A stretch of 64,000 nucleotides of DNA from assembly GCA_009780175.1 (NCBI GenBank), contig WRAO01000012.1, positions 1-64,000 of the forward strand, given 5' to 3'. The DNA is from Oscillospiraceae bacterium (GTDB lineage: Bacteria > Bacillota > Clostridia > Oscillospirales > Oscillospiraceae). Under the pieces are notes generated by a model that worked only from the letters and a program-made list of their open reading frames with translations, searched no databases and had not been told where the DNA came from. The position numbers were made by a program, and so were the translations under genes. Shown one piece after another: positions 16,986-25,905 of this stretch; position 1 is the stretch's first letter; every line of letters starts with the position of its first letter.

Positions 16986-16996
16986 CTATGTTCTTG

Positions 16997-18529
16997 TTAT
17001 CGCGCTTTGGGGATGATGAAGAGCTGGCCCGGATAGGGCACGGCGTCCTCCCCTAGCCCGTTGGCGGCGGCGATCTGCTCTTCTGTGGAGCAGTAGCGTC
17101 TCGCGAGTTGCCAGAGACTTTCGCCGCCTTCAGCGTGGAAGACGACTACACTGGGCAAAGATGCGAGATCACGGGGGGCGGTTTCGTCCCAGCTTACGCC
17201 GCCAATGGCTGTGAACCGCAGTTTTCGGCAAGGCCAGACGGTAAAGGTGATGCCGAGGCGCAGTTCTAGGCCATTTGGAGTCAGCATGATTTGGGCCTCA
17301 CCTGTTGGATGCCCGCTTGCGGTGTAGGTGCGATTGGGGCGTTGGTCTAGCTCTGTTTTTGCCTCAAATCGGCGGGTTAGGCCTGCGAGGCGGCCGGTGT
17401 CGGTGACGTAGATGACGCTGCAAAATACCGATGTACGGAGAACGAGCTTTCCGCCTTCTTGGGTGATTTGGACTCTGCCCGTGTAGGCTGAACTGTTGAT
17501 GACCCGCAGAACCGGGCCGCCAAGATCTATGGTTTCGCGGACTTCTGCGTAGAGCAGTTCTTCAGGGTCTAGGCTTTCTAGGGTGTGTTCAATCTGCCTC
17601 GTGTCGAGGTCGAACTTGGTGCTGTAGGCGTCGGATATGTATGGTATGGTGCGGGACTTTTTTTCAATGGCTTGGGCGACCATGTGGAGCTCTACCCCAA
17701 TCGCGCCGCTTTCCGTCATGCCGGTTTCAATGTAGACGTTGGTGAGCATAAGGGAGATTTCGTAGGTGGCGTGTTCGCCGTCCCCTTCTAGTTCCATGAT
17801 CTGAGAGAAATTGGCGACAAGGTCGAGTGCATGGGGTTCCGGGGTGTTTTGGGCGGTGTAGAGGACGTGGATTTTGGCTTCGCCTTTGAAGATGAGTTTA
17901 TTGCCCACGTTTTTGACATCGTCCGCGCTGAGCCGGATGCGGGACTTGAGGATCTGCCCGATGGGTGGGCGGCCCGCGGGGAGTGGGAATTCGTCTGAGA
18001 GCGCGAAGGTTTTTTCCCGCACTCCAGAGACGAAGCTCTGTTCAATCTCCTCGCGGCGGACGTGAAGTCCGGCTTCGGCTGCGTCTTCCAACGCTGTGGT
18101 GCAGGTCATTGAGGCGGGTTCATAGCCTTTGGCTTCGACTAAAACGTCGGCCCTGACTAGGACTTTGCGGGAATTAATCATGCGCGCGTCGATGCTGCCG
18201 AGACGGACTGTGACGATGGCCTCTGTATTGTCGCTGATCTCGGCCCAGTCGTGTCCGGCGGTGAAGGGGATGCTCAGTTCAAGACTTCGCAGGCCTTCCT
18301 CCCCTTCCGGCAGGTAGACCACGGAGACGGCGATGGCGCCGCTGACCGAGAGCCGTCCGGCGCCTGCCTCTTTGCTGCGGAGCGTGATATTGCCCTCGAC
18401 GTCCACGATGGCCGCCATGTCGGGGTAGGCATCGGGCACGATTGTCTCTGAGGTTTCCTCTTGGGTGAAACTCGTGTCTAACACTGCACGCAAATATTCG
18501 ATTGAATCGACCTTCCATTTCGCTTCCAT
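16997..18529 (-). CDS. sipL: SipL-like spore coat/envelope protein (SPOCS domains + LysM)
   Basis: A 510-aa protein with repeated DUF3794/SPOCS domains (three units over about 1-450; for example EETSETIVPDAYPDM and VLVRADVLVEAKGYEP) and a C-terminal LysM domain (about 460-508: GGESLWQLARRYCSTEEQI ... YPGQLFIIPK). In Clostridioides the SipL protein binds SpoIVA through its LysM domain and is needed for coat assembly around the forespore. I chose ATG 18529, preceded by GAGGAGAGGG, over an upstream ATG at 18574 that has no ribosome site. spoVM lies just upstream on the same strand, so two interacting coat morphogens are adjacent. Confidence 0.88.
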   Translation of the reverse strand: MEAKWKVDSIEYLRAVLDTSFTQEETSETIVPDAYPDMAAIVDVEGNITLRSKEAGAGRLSVSGAIAVSVVYLPEGEEGLRSLELSIPFTAGHDWAEISDNTEAIVTVRLGSIDARMINSRKVLVRADVLVEAKGYEPASMTCTTALEDAAEAGLHVRREEIEQSFVSGVREKTFALSDEFPLPAGRPPIGQILKSRIRLSADDVKNVGNKLIFKGEAKIHVLYTAQNTPEPHALDLVANFSQIMELEGDGEHATYEISLMLTNVYIETGMTESGAIGVELHMVAQAIEKKSRTIPYISDAYSTKFDLDTRQIEHTLESLDPEELLYAEVRETIDLGGPVLRVINSSAYTGRVQITQEGGKLVLRTSVFCSVIYVTDTGRLAGLTRRFEAKTELDQRPNRTYTASGHPTGEAQIMLTPNGLELRLGITFTVWPCRKLRFTAIGGVSWDETAPRDLASLPSVVVFHAEGGESLWQLARRYCSTEEQIAAANGLGEDAVPYPGQLFIIPKAR

Positions 18530-18595
18530 GTGACGCACCCTCTCCTCGTAGTCGCTGAATTCTACTAGGAGCATATGTATGGGTGTGGGCTTGTA

Positions 18596-18667
18596 TTACT
18601 TGATCCCGAAAATTTTACGCAAAATCCCTCTGAGTATCTTCGGTGATCTCATCACGATTATTTTCAC
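18596..18667 (-). CDS. spoVM: SpoVM, amphipathic spore morphogenetic peptide
   Basis: A 23-aa peptide starting at GTG 18665-18667 with AGGAGG 7 nt upstream. The sequence MKIIVMRSPKILRGILRKIF ends GIK and matches the SpoVM pattern: a short hydrophobic start, Pro near residue 9, then a basic amphipathic helix (Bacillus SpoVM is 26 aa). SpoVM inserts shallowly into the convex forespore membrane and anchors SpoIVA. It lies between a 52-aa membrane-peptide gene and sipL. In Bacillus subtilis spoVM likewise ends the prkC-rsgA block, so synteny supports the call. Confidence 0.88.
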   Translation of the reverse strand: MKIIVMRSPKILRGILRKIFGIK

Positions 18668-18692
18668 GTCTGCACCTCCTGTTTGTTGTGGC

Positions 18693-18851
18693 CTATCTCT
18701 TCAAGAGCCATATCCCGCCGCAGAGAAATCCGATTGCGATCGCGATCCACCAGAACCACCACGGCAAGAGGAGGGCGATGAGCATCGCCGCGCCGATGCC
18801 GGCTAAGATGAGTCCGATTCGGTTTTTTCCATGGGGGCCGTGTCTTTTCAT
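18693..18851 (-). CDS. 52-aa membrane peptide upstream of spoVM
   Basis: The ATG (18849-18851) opens a 52-aa product: a basic His-containing N-terminus (MKRHGPHGKNR), then two closely spaced hydrophobic stretches rich in Ile, Trp and Gly (IGLILAGIGAAMLIALLL; WWFWWIAIAIGFLCGGIWLL) and KR at the end. It is likely a single long TM helix or a tight hairpin. The ribosome site is weak (AAGGCGG). It ends 25 nt before the spoVM start, so it is probably co-transcribed. I do not recognise the family; a sporulation role is only suggested by position. Confidence 0.65.
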   Translation of the reverse strand: MKRHGPHGKNRIGLILAGIGAAMLIALLLPWWFWWIAIAIGFLCGGIWLLKR

Positions 18852-18854
18852 GGC

Positions 18855-18910
18855 AAATGCCGCCTTCTATCGATACTGTTTCTCTACAGTATACGTAAGA
18901 GGCGGCATTT
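18855..18910. repeat. long nested hairpin upstream of the 52-aa gene
   Basis: AAATGCCGCCT (18855-18865) pairs perfectly with 18900-18910. Inside it ATACTGT (18873-18879) pairs with ACAGTAT (18886-18892). It lies 4 nt upstream of the 52-aa gene start and downstream of the GNAT gene. It may end the leftward prkC-rsgA transcript or form a leader hairpin for spoVM expression. Confidence 0.6.
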
Positions 18911-18978
18911 TGTGATTGGTTTTTTTGGGATGGGGTGGTAGTGGCAACTACAGCAACGCAGTATGCTTGTACTGCAAC

Positions 18979-19476
18979 CTATCGTCCAGATAAATTTAGT
19001 GTCATCTGGACAACATCCTCAGCAACTGGATTTCCCTTGAATGTATAACCATCTTTTGCGATGTTAGAGATAGAAAATCCAAGCTGTTCATAGACATGAA
19101 TTGCCCTCTTGTTAGAACTACGGACATCAAGCTCAATTTGGTGATAGCCGTATTTTTCCGACAAAGAAATCACCTCTTTTATTAGCTGTTTCCCAAATCC
19201 TTGCTCTCGATAGGCCGCCAGTAAACCCGTGCCTAAATATCCGATCGTTTCTGTTTTTGGCATAGCGTCGCACCAACCGATACAGCGGTCTATATCCGTA
19301 TCAATGGCAAATAAGAATGGAATGTTTTTATCAATTGCCGCCTTTACAAACTCAACTGTAGATTCTAAGGGAAACGCTTCCGAGGTCGCAAGATAAATAT
19401 CCTCTTGGCAAATCACATCAAACGCTTCCCAATATGACTGGATATAGCGTTCTTCTGGACGGATATATTTTATCAT
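18979..19476 (-). CDS. GNAT-family N-acetyltransferase
   Basis: A 165-aa acetyltransferase. The acetyl-CoA site is in GTGLLAAYREQGFGKQLI (motif A; Q/R-x-x-G-x-G/A), followed by IELDVRSSNKRAIHVYEQLG (motif B). The N-terminal part contains a conserved-looking aromatic/acidic block (SYWEAFDVICQEDIYLA). Substrate unknown; the layout is that of small-molecule or peptide acetyltransferases rather than RimI. The stop of rsgA lies 3 nt upstream of its ATG. The gene is clearly AT-richer than rsgA and prkC, suggesting later addition at the end of that operon. Confidence 0.85.
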   Translation of the reverse strand: MIKYIRPEERYIQSYWEAFDVICQEDIYLATSEAFPLESTVEFVKAAIDKNIPFLFAIDTDIDRCIGWCDAMPKTETIGYLGTGLLAAYREQGFGKQLIKEVISLSEKYGYHQIELDVRSSNKRAIHVYEQLGFSISNIAKDGYTFKGNPVAEDVVQMTLNLSGR

Positions 19477-19479
19477 ACG

Positions 19480-20367
19480 CTACCCCTTCTGCTCCCACGG
19501 CTTAATCTCCTTCGCCTGCTTATACAACCGCACATAGCTCTCATGGCGGGTGGGCTGGATTTTACCTTCTGCCAATGCTTCTAGGATGGCGCAGCCTTGT
19601 TCGGAGACATGCGAACAATCGCGGAATTGGCAGTGGCCGAGGTAGGGACCGAATTCGCGGAAAGCGTATTGGAGTTCTTCTTTGCCGGTAAGCGACATCT
19701 GCTCGATATCAAAACTAGAAAAACCCGGGGTGTCGGCCACTTCCGCGCCGCCGGTGAGGGGGAAGAGTTCGACATGCCGGGTGGTGTGGCGGCCGCGGCC
19801 CAGTTTTTCGCTGACTTCGGCTGTTTTGACCGTGAAGCCCGGTTCTAGGGCATTAAGGATACTGCTCTTCCCTACACCGGAGTTGCCCACGAAGGCACAG
19901 ACCTTGCCCGCGATTTCCGCGCGCAGAGCCTCAATCCCCTCGCCGGTGACAGCGCTGGTGCGGATGGTGGGGAAGCCTGCGGCGGTGTAGATCGCGAAAA
20001 GGTCGTCGCCGGGGTGGAGGTCGGTTTTGTTGACGCAGATGACGCATTCGGTGTCGTACGTTTCGGCGATGGCGGTGATGCGGTCGATCAGGAAAGGGTC
20101 AGAGATGGGGTTGACGCCGCTGGCGAGGAGGATCATGCAGTCGATGTTGGCCACAGGGGGGCGGACGAAGGCGTTTTTGCGGGGGTGGATCGCATCCACC
20201 ATGCCTTTGCCGGGCTCCGTTCGGCTCACTGCGACGCTGTCTCCCACAAGAGGACTCTCCCCTGTCTTGCGGAACTTGCCGCGGGCTCTGCATTCTATGA
20301 TCTCGCCGGAATCGTCTAATCGGACGTAATAGAAACCGGAGAGAGCTCTGATGATTATACCGTCCAT
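19480..20367 (-). CDS. rsgA: ribosome small-subunit-dependent GTPase RsgA
   Basis: A 295-aa circularly permuted GTPase that checks late 30S assembly. An N-terminal OB fold (about 1-70) is followed by the permuted motifs: G4 NKTD (113-116) before the P-loop GNSGVGKSS (161-169) and G3 DTPG (212-215). The C-terminal zinc knuckle uses Cys/His in LGHCQFRDCSHVSEQGC. In Bacillus, CpgA/RsgA is a PrkC substrate; here it starts 3 nt after the prkC stop, consistent with joint regulation. Length normal. Confidence 0.96.
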   Translation of the reverse strand: MDGIIIRALSGFYYVRLDDSGEIIECRARGKFRKTGESPLVGDSVAVSRTEPGKGMVDAIHPRKNAFVRPPVANIDCMILLASGVNPISDPFLIDRITAIAETYDTECVICVNKTDLHPGDDLFAIYTAAGFPTIRTSAVTGEGIEALRAEIAGKVCAFVGNSGVGKSSILNALEPGFTVKTAEVSEKLGRGRHTTRHVELFPLTGGAEVADTPGFSSFDIEQMSLTGKEELQYAFREFGPYLGHCQFRDCSHVSEQGCAILEALAEGKIQPTRHESYVRLYKQAKEIKPWEQKG

Positions 20368-20370
20368 CGG

Positions 20371-22323
20371 CTAGGAATTCTCTTCCGAGCCATTCGGGGT
20401 TTGGATTGGCCCCTCCGGGATTGACGTTGGAGTTGGAGACGGTGTCGGTTCCGGTGTTGGGGTCGGCGTTGGCTCTGGTGTGGGGGTTGGAGTCGGGGTT
20501 GGCTCGGGGCCCTGGGAGATGGTTAAAGTAATGCGCGTGCGCTCAGGGACCATGGTGTTTGGTGCAATGTCTTGGTCGATGACGGTGCCGAGTGTCTCGT
20601 TGCTGTATTCCATGATCGTGTTATAGTCAAGGCCTATGCCTTGGAGCTCCATAATGGCGACGCTAAGCGCCCGCCCTTGGAGATTCGGCACGCGGACTTC
20701 CCTCTCTTCTGGGCCGATGCTGACGAAGATAAAGACATCCATACCGTCAAACAAAGGCCGTTGCCGCTCTGGGATGGTGTGGATGACACGGTTTTCCATG
20801 ATCTCATCGCTGGCTTCGTCTCGCCTGTGGATGTTGGCCATGGGGATACCCATGCCGGTAAGGCGCATCTGGGCCTCTTCGAAGGTGAGGTTAAAGAGGT
20901 CCGGCATTTCCGGTTGATCCGGTGCGGTCGCTACGGTGAGGGTGACGCGGACGCGGCCGTCTGCGTCTACGTTGACTGGTCGACCAGCCAGGGGGCTTTG
21001 CCGGATGACAAACCCTTCTGGGTGTGCATTGGTCGCTTCGTATACGGTGGTGAAGTTATAGCGTTCTCTAAAGTCCGGGTCGTTCATCACAGATTCGATG
21101 TGTAGGTTGAAGAAGTTGTCAACTTCAACACGCTGTGCCGGTGCGAAGAGGGGTTGGATTATCATGGTCCATAGGACCCAGAATATCGCTACCAAGACTA
21201 CAAGGATTACACCGATCCCTAATAAGGTTGAGACGCGTTTTGCTTTTTGGTTTTGCGTGCGATATTTCTCGCGCTCGTCGTCTCTGGGCGGACGCTCGCC
21301 TTTGCGGGGACGGGATCTGTCATCTTTCGGATCTCTCGGAGGTTGGGATCCGTATCTGTCATCTGCCGATGGGCGTCTGGGCGGCACAGAGTTGCCACCC
21401 GGGGTAGCCGCAGACCAGGGGTCTGTTGCCGCACCCGCGACTGCACCCGCCGCACTGGCAGTTGCCGCTGCGGAGACATAGGGGAACACGATGTTCGGGT
21501 TTTTGCGGAACTCTTCGAAATCGCGCAGCATTTCGTCTGCGGTCTGGTAGCGGAGGTTGAGGCTTGGGTTCATGGCCCGCATGGTGATGGCTTCAAGGCC
21601 CACCGGAATCTCCGAGTTGATCTCTCTCGGACTCAGCGGGATGGAGCTGATATGTTGGATCGCCACGGAAACCGCGCTGTCTCCCTCGAAGGGTAGGCGG
21701 CTGGTGAGCATTTCGTAGAGCACGACGCCGACGGAATAGAGGTCTGACCGGGCGTCTACCTGGGCGCCTTTGGCCTGTTCTGGGCTAATATAATGGACGG
21801 AACCGAGGGCCTCCTGCGTGAGCGTTGAGCTTTTCCCGTCTTGGAGGCGGGCGATGCCGAAGTCGGCGACTTTTACGCTGCCGTCTTTGAGGATCATGAT
21901 GTTGTGGGGTTTGATGTCTCTGTGAATGATGCCGCGCGAATGGGCGTGGCTGAGCGCCTTGGTGATCTGCGTGGCGAAGTGGAGAGACTCTTTCCAGTTG
22001 AGTTTCCCCTTGCGGTTCATATATTGTTTGAGGGTGATGCCCTCGACGAGTTCCATAACGATATATTCGACCTCGAGGCTCTTTGAAACATCGTATACCG
22101 CCACGATATTCGGACTCGACAGCATCGCGACCGCTTGGGATTCCGTTTGGAATCGGCGGCGAAAGTCTGCGTCGAGTGCAAGGTCGTCTTTGAGGATTTT
22201 GATTGCCACAAGACGGTTGAGACGGTTGTCTCTGGCTTTGTAGACCATAGCCATACCGCCGGTGCCGATGATTTCCAGTATCTCATATCGCCCGTCTAGT
22301 ACGGTGCCTAAATACTTATCCAT
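20371..22323 (-). CDS. prkC: PASTA-domain Ser/Thr protein kinase PrkC
   Basis: A 650-aa membrane kinase. The cytoplasmic kinase domain (about 10-275) has the Gly loop IIGTGGMAMVY, K42, HRDIKPHN (D136), DFG (154-156) and an APE-like SPEQ. An Ala/Pro/Arg-rich linker leads to one TM helix (LLGIGVILVVLVAIFWVLW) and then three PASTA repeats, which sense muropeptides. The tail is an extended PTPTPTPEPT repeat of about 35 residues, likely a wall-spanning spacer and longer than in Bacillus. The partner phosphatase prpC is immediately upstream and rsgA downstream, the classical arrangement. Confidence 0.96.
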   Translation of the reverse strand: MDKYLGTVLDGRYEILEIIGTGGMAMVYKARDNRLNRLVAIKILKDDLALDADFRRRFQTESQAVAMLSSPNIVAVYDVSKSLEVEYIVMELVEGITLKQYMNRKGKLNWKESLHFATQITKALSHAHSRGIIHRDIKPHNIMILKDGSVKVADFGIARLQDGKSSTLTQEALGSVHYISPEQAKGAQVDARSDLYSVGVVLYEMLTSRLPFEGDSAVSVAIQHISSIPLSPREINSEIPVGLEAITMRAMNPSLNLRYQTADEMLRDFEEFRKNPNIVFPYVSAAATASAAGAVAGAATDPWSAATPGGNSVPPRRPSADDRYGSQPPRDPKDDRSRPRKGERPPRDDEREKYRTQNQKAKRVSTLLGIGVILVVLVAIFWVLWTMIIQPLFAPAQRVEVDNFFNLHIESVMNDPDFRERYNFTTVYEATNAHPEGFVIRQSPLAGRPVNVDADGRVRVTLTVATAPDQPEMPDLFNLTFEEAQMRLTGMGIPMANIHRRDEASDEIMENRVIHTIPERQRPLFDGMDVFIFVSIGPEEREVRVPNLQGRALSVAIMELQGIGLDYNTIMEYSNETLGTVIDQDIAPNTMVPERTRITLTISQGPEPTPTPTPTPEPTPTPTPEPTPSPTPTSIPEGPIQTPNGSEENS

Positions 22324-22352
22324 TTTCTCTTTTCTCCCTTTATTTCAAGCGA

Positions 22353-23099
22353 TCAAACGCGAATCATGAGGACTGTTACATTGTCTAGTCCTCCCTTGGC
22401 CAGGGCCAAGGTGATGAGCATCTCGCAGCAGTTTTCAAGGTCTGTATAGTGCTGAATCGCTTCGAACAACTCTTCGTCGCTCACGAGGTTCGTGAGCCCG
22501 TCTGAGCAGAACAGGAGTCGGTCCCCCGGTTTCAAGGCTAAACTGAAGAGATCTCGTGTTACTTCCGGCTCGGTGCCGACTACACGGGTAATCAGATTGC
22601 GGCTCGGGTGGTGGAATGCCTCTGCTCTGGTGATCTCGCCACGGCAGATCATGTCTTCCACGAGAGAGTGATCCTTGGTGACCTGCACCATGCAGTTTGC
22701 GGATATGTGATAGGCTCTACTGTCTCCTACATTGATGATGTTGGCTTTCCAGCAGTCTCCCTTCTTATGCAAAACTGCGCCTACTAATGTTGTACCCATA
22801 CCCATGTAGTCCGCCTGGGTTTTCGATACCTCGTGGACCACGCGATTGGCCGCCATCATGGCATCTGTCAGCGCGTCTCCAACCAGTTCATCGTCCGCCA
22901 AAGCGCCGGGCTGGTTGCAAAGTGATTTCATAAAAGTCTCTGTGGCGAGCTTGCTGGCAACGTTGCCAGCTTGGGCGCCGCCCATACCGTCACAGACGAC
23001 GCTGATGAATAGTTTATCCGCTTCCAACTCCTGGAGTTGGAAGTAGTCTTGATTGTCCTTGCGGACGATGCCTTTGTCCGTTCGTCCAAATGCGATCAT
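22353..23099 (-). CDS. prpC: PP2C-family Ser/Thr phosphatase PrpC/Stp
   Basis: A 248-aa metal-dependent phosphatase that reverses PrkC phosphorylation. Metal-binding Asp residues are seen in FISVVCDGMGGAQAGN and near the end in GGLDNVTVLMIRV; GDSRAYHI and LLFCSDGLTNLV are the other conserved blocks. The start overlaps the rlmN stop as ATGA, and prkC begins 29 nt downstream. Cytoplasmic. Confidence 0.95.
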   Translation of the reverse strand: MIAFGRTDKGIVRKDNQDYFQLQELEADKLFISVVCDGMGGAQAGNVASKLATETFMKSLCNQPGALADDELVGDALTDAMMAANRVVHEVSKTQADYMGMGTTLVGAVLHKKGDCWKANIINVGDSRAYHISANCMVQVTKDHSLVEDMICRGEITRAEAFHHPSRNLITRVVGTEPEVTRDLFSLALKPGDRLLFCSDGLTNLVSDEELFEAIQHYTDLENCCEMLITLALAKGGLDNVTVLMIRV

Positions 23100-24136
23100 G
23101 TAACTCTCTCCTTCTCACGCCGTCTGCGCAACTGCCCACACGAGGCGTCTATATCTCCTCCGAGGCTCCGACGGACGGTTACGTTGATGCCGCGCTGCCG
23201 AAGGGTTTCGGTGAATGTGTCTAGGTTTGATTTCCCGCTTGGACCGAGAGTTCGCTCGGCGATAGGGTTGAGCGGGATAAGATTGAGGTGACCGCCTGCG
23301 TGTTGCATGCGTTTTACCAGATGTTCCAGGTGTTCCTTTGTATCGTTGACACCGTCTATCATGGCGTATTCGAAGGAGACGCGTCGGCCCGTGCGTTCGA
23401 AGTATCGTTTGCAGGCCGCCATTAACGCATCTACGCCCGCTTTTCGATTGGTCGGAACAAGTTGGTTTCTGGTCTTGTCATCCGGGGCGTGCAGGGAAAC
23501 CGATAGTGTTAATTGTACGTTATGTAGACCTAATTTGTCAATCTCTTCCACCATTCCGGAGGTAGAAAGTGTGATATGGCGCATGCCAATGTTAAGTCCG
23601 TCGGGATGATTGACTAATTTTAGGAAACGGAGGACGTTGTCTAGGTTGTCCAGCGGCTCTCCGATTCCCATGAGGACGATGTTGGAGATAAGCTGTCCGC
23701 TGTCTTTTGCGGTGAAGAGGACTTGGTTTAGCATCTCGGATGGTTCCAGGTTTCGCACGAGGCCGCCGATGGTGGAAGCGCAGAAGGTGCAGCCCATGCG
23801 ACAGCCGATTTGCGTGGAGATACAGACGGTATTGCCATGGTGGTAGCGCATGAGCACGGTTTCCACAGTGTTTCCGTCTTCCATGGCCCAGAGATATTTG
23901 ATGGTGCCGTCTTCTTTTGAGACTTGCTTGGCGAGGAGCGTTGGGACGGCGAGGGTAAACGCAGCAGCAAGTTTGTTGCGTAGCGGGACCGAGAGGTTGG
24001 TCATCTCGTCGAAACTTACTACGCCGCGACCCAGCCATTGAAAGATTTGCTTGGCGCGAAATTTTTGTTCGCCCATAGCGACGAGGGCTGATTCCAGTTC
24101 TTCCGGGAGCATGGAGCGGATATCTTGTTTTTGCAT
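23096..24136 (-). CDS. rlmN: dual-specificity 23S rRNA/tRNA adenine-C2 methyltransferase RlmN
   Basis: A 346-aa radical-SAM enzyme methylating A2503 of 23S rRNA and A37 of some tRNAs. The cluster motif is C112-x3-C116-x2-C119 in GCRMGCTFCAST. The conserved methyl-carrier region near the C-terminus includes GGDIDASCGQL. The ATG overlaps the rsmB stop as TAATG, which fixes the start; the longer upstream frame is inside rsmB. Part of the conserved fmt-rsmB-rlmN-prpC-prkC run. Confidence 0.95.
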   Translation of the reverse strand: MQKQDIRSMLPEELESALVAMGEQKFRAKQIFQWLGRGVVSFDEMTNLSVPLRNKLAAAFTLAVPTLLAKQVSKEDGTIKYLWAMEDGNTVETVLMRYHHGNTVCISTQIGCRMGCTFCASTIGGLVRNLEPSEMLNQVLFTAKDSGQLISNIVLMGIGEPLDNLDNVLRFLKLVNHPDGLNIGMRHITLSTSGMVEEIDKLGLHNVQLTLSVSLHAPDDKTRNQLVPTNRKAGVDALMAACKRYFERTGRRVSFEYAMIDGVNDTKEHLEHLVKRMQHAGGHLNLIPLNPIAERTLGPSGKSNLDTFTETLRQRGINVTVRRSLGGDIDASCGQLRRRREKERVT

Positions 24137-25461
24137 TATTTCACCCGCCTTAATTTGCAGAAAAAGAAGCCGTCCGTGTCGTGGAGGTGTGGATAAAGTG
24201 TAATTTCGCCGTTTGCTGCCTCCCCTATTTCGCCGGGGAGAGTGAAGGGTTCTCGAACAAAGTCGGTCGTGGATTCCAGGAAGGCTGATATGACGCCGTT
24301 GTTTTCTTCTGAGAGGATGGTGCATGTGGCGTATACTAATGTACCGCCGGGAGCGACGCAGCGGGCGGCACCTTGGAGGATCGCGCGTTGGATCTCTGGG
24401 AGTCTGGCAATTTCTTCGAGGGGTTTGTCTCGGATCTCCGGCTTTTTGCGAATGATGCCGAGGCCGGAACAGGGCGCGTCTACGATTACGGTATCGAAGA
24501 GGCCGAGTTCAGCCGGATCGAGGTCTTTGGCGTCCATGGCGCGGGTTGTGAGGATATCGATGCCCAATCGGGCCGCACCTTCTCTGATTTTAGTGAGCTT
24601 TTTCTCTTGTAAATCAGACGCTAGAATCTCGCCTTTGTTCCCCATTTGGATTGCGGCGGCGAAGCTCTTGCCACCGGGGGCGGCACAAGGATCTAGAAGT
24701 CTGGTGCCTGGATTTGGGTTCGCGGTGAGGACGGCCAGCTTCGCGGCGGGGTCTTGGATATAGAATTGGCCGGATTGGAAGGACGGGAGATTTGCCGGGT
24801 TGCCGGTGTTTGTGAGAATGAGGCAATCAGGCAGCCAAGGGTGGCGTTCGGTTGTTACACCTTCTGTTTGGAGCGTCGCCTCTAGGGTGGCGGTGTCGGT
24901 TTTGAGCGTATTGGTCTGGGCATAGAGCGGGACGTCGGCGTTGTTTGCGGCGAGGAGGGCTTCGGCGCCATCGAGCCCGAGTTCATCTAGGAAACGCTGG
25001 ACGAGCCAGCGGGGGTGGCTGTATTTGGTGGCGAGGTAGGTTGTGAGGTCTTCTCGCGGCGGGTCTGGGAGTGCGGCCTTATTCTCAGAGAGGCGGCGAA
25101 GGACGGCGTTGACCAGACCTGCCGCTTTGGGGCTGCCGGATTTGGTCAGGCTGACGCCTTCGTCCACTGCGGCGCGGGCTGGGATGCGGTCGAGGAAGAC
25201 GATTTGGTAGGCGGCGACGCGCAGGATGTCCAGGACGCGGGGTTCCAGCTTTTCTACGGGAGTGCGGCTGAATTGACCGAGGTAGAAATCTAGTAGGGTG
25301 CGGTTTTGGAGCACACCAAATGTTAACCTTGCCGCCAGGGCTGTATCTCTGGGGTCTAGGCCTTTGTGGTTTATTTGCTTGTCCAGGGCTGCTTCGGCGG
25401 AGAGGCCGGTTTTGCGGTAGGTCATGAGGGCCTGCACTGCGGCTTGGCGGGCTGATGGCAT
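24136..25461 (-). CDS. rsmB: 16S rRNA m5C967 methyltransferase RsmB
   Basis: A 441-aa protein with an N-terminal NusB-like RNA-binding domain (about 1-130) and a C-terminal SAM-dependent methyltransferase. The SAM loop is LLDPCAAPGGKSFAAA. The PC motif is DAPCSGLGIIRKKPEI and the catalytic Cys motif is YATCTILSEENNGVI. AAGGAG lies 7 nt before the ATG. The stop overlaps the rlmN start. Confidence 0.94.
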   Translation of the reverse strand: MPSARQAAVQALMTYRKTGLSAEAALDKQINHKGLDPRDTALAARLTFGVLQNRTLLDFYLGQFSRTPVEKLEPRVLDILRVAAYQIVFLDRIPARAAVDEGVSLTKSGSPKAAGLVNAVLRRLSENKAALPDPPREDLTTYLATKYSHPRWLVQRFLDELGLDGAEALLAANNADVPLYAQTNTLKTDTATLEATLQTEGVTTERHPWLPDCLILTNTGNPANLPSFQSGQFYIQDPAAKLAVLTANPNPGTRLLDPCAAPGGKSFAAAIQMGNKGEILASDLQEKKLTKIREGAARLGIDILTTRAMDAKDLDPAELGLFDTVIVDAPCSGLGIIRKKPEIRDKPLEEIARLPEIQRAILQGAARCVAPGGTLVYATCTILSEENNGVISAFLESTTDFVREPFTLPGEIGEAANGEITLYPHLHDTDGFFFCKLRRVK

Positions 25462-25500
25462 GGGGTATCTCCTTATGGATACTGAAAGGTCATGTACGGG

Positions 25501-25866
25501 CTATTCTATGATTTGCTTTTTCCCAAAGTATTGCGTTAACGTTAAAATCAGTGCGGTACTCGCCAAAATGCCATCCATAATTCCGAACGGCAATAGGTGC
25601 ATCATCATAGCTATGGCAATCACGCAATTTATTACGGAGAGCGTGAAGCCCCACATCAAGTTTTTGAATAATCCAATACCACCTACTAATCTAATTACAC
25701 CCCAAACCAAACCCGCAATTACTATGTCTGGAGGCGGAGGATCAAACGGAATCCATTCGCTTGGCTTAACTCCGAATAGCCATATCGGTAATACTGAAAA
25801 GAAACCACCGATTTCTATAAAGCCGTGTATGATTATGATAATTGCTGCTGCTTTATATCGTTTCAC
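25501..25866 (-). CDS. hypothetical four-helix membrane protein
   Basis: A 121-aa protein starting at GTG. It has four hydrophobic segments: AAAIIIIIHGFIEIGGFF, IVIAGLVWGVIRLVGGIGLF, WGFTLSVINCVIAIAMMMHL and a C-terminal ILASTALILTLTQYF. The second half resembles small DUF-type membrane proteins with the pattern LVWG..R..GGIGL. AT-richer than fmt and rsmB, between which it is inserted; in other Firmicutes these two genes are adjacent. Function unknown. Confidence 0.7.
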   Translation of the reverse strand: MKRYKAAAIIIIIHGFIEIGGFFSVLPIWLFGVKPSEWIPFDPPPPDIVIAGLVWGVIRLVGGIGLFKNLMWGFTLSVINCVIAIAMMMHLLPFGIMDGILASTALILTLTQYFGKKQIIE

Positions 25867-25905
25867 TTCCGATTACTCCGTTCTGCACCTAGTCTAAATT
25901 TACTA

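Noticed and set aside
20400..20510. Short tandem repeats resembling a repeat array
   Set aside because: They encode the Pro-Thr-Glu tail of PrkC; not CRISPR, no spacers.
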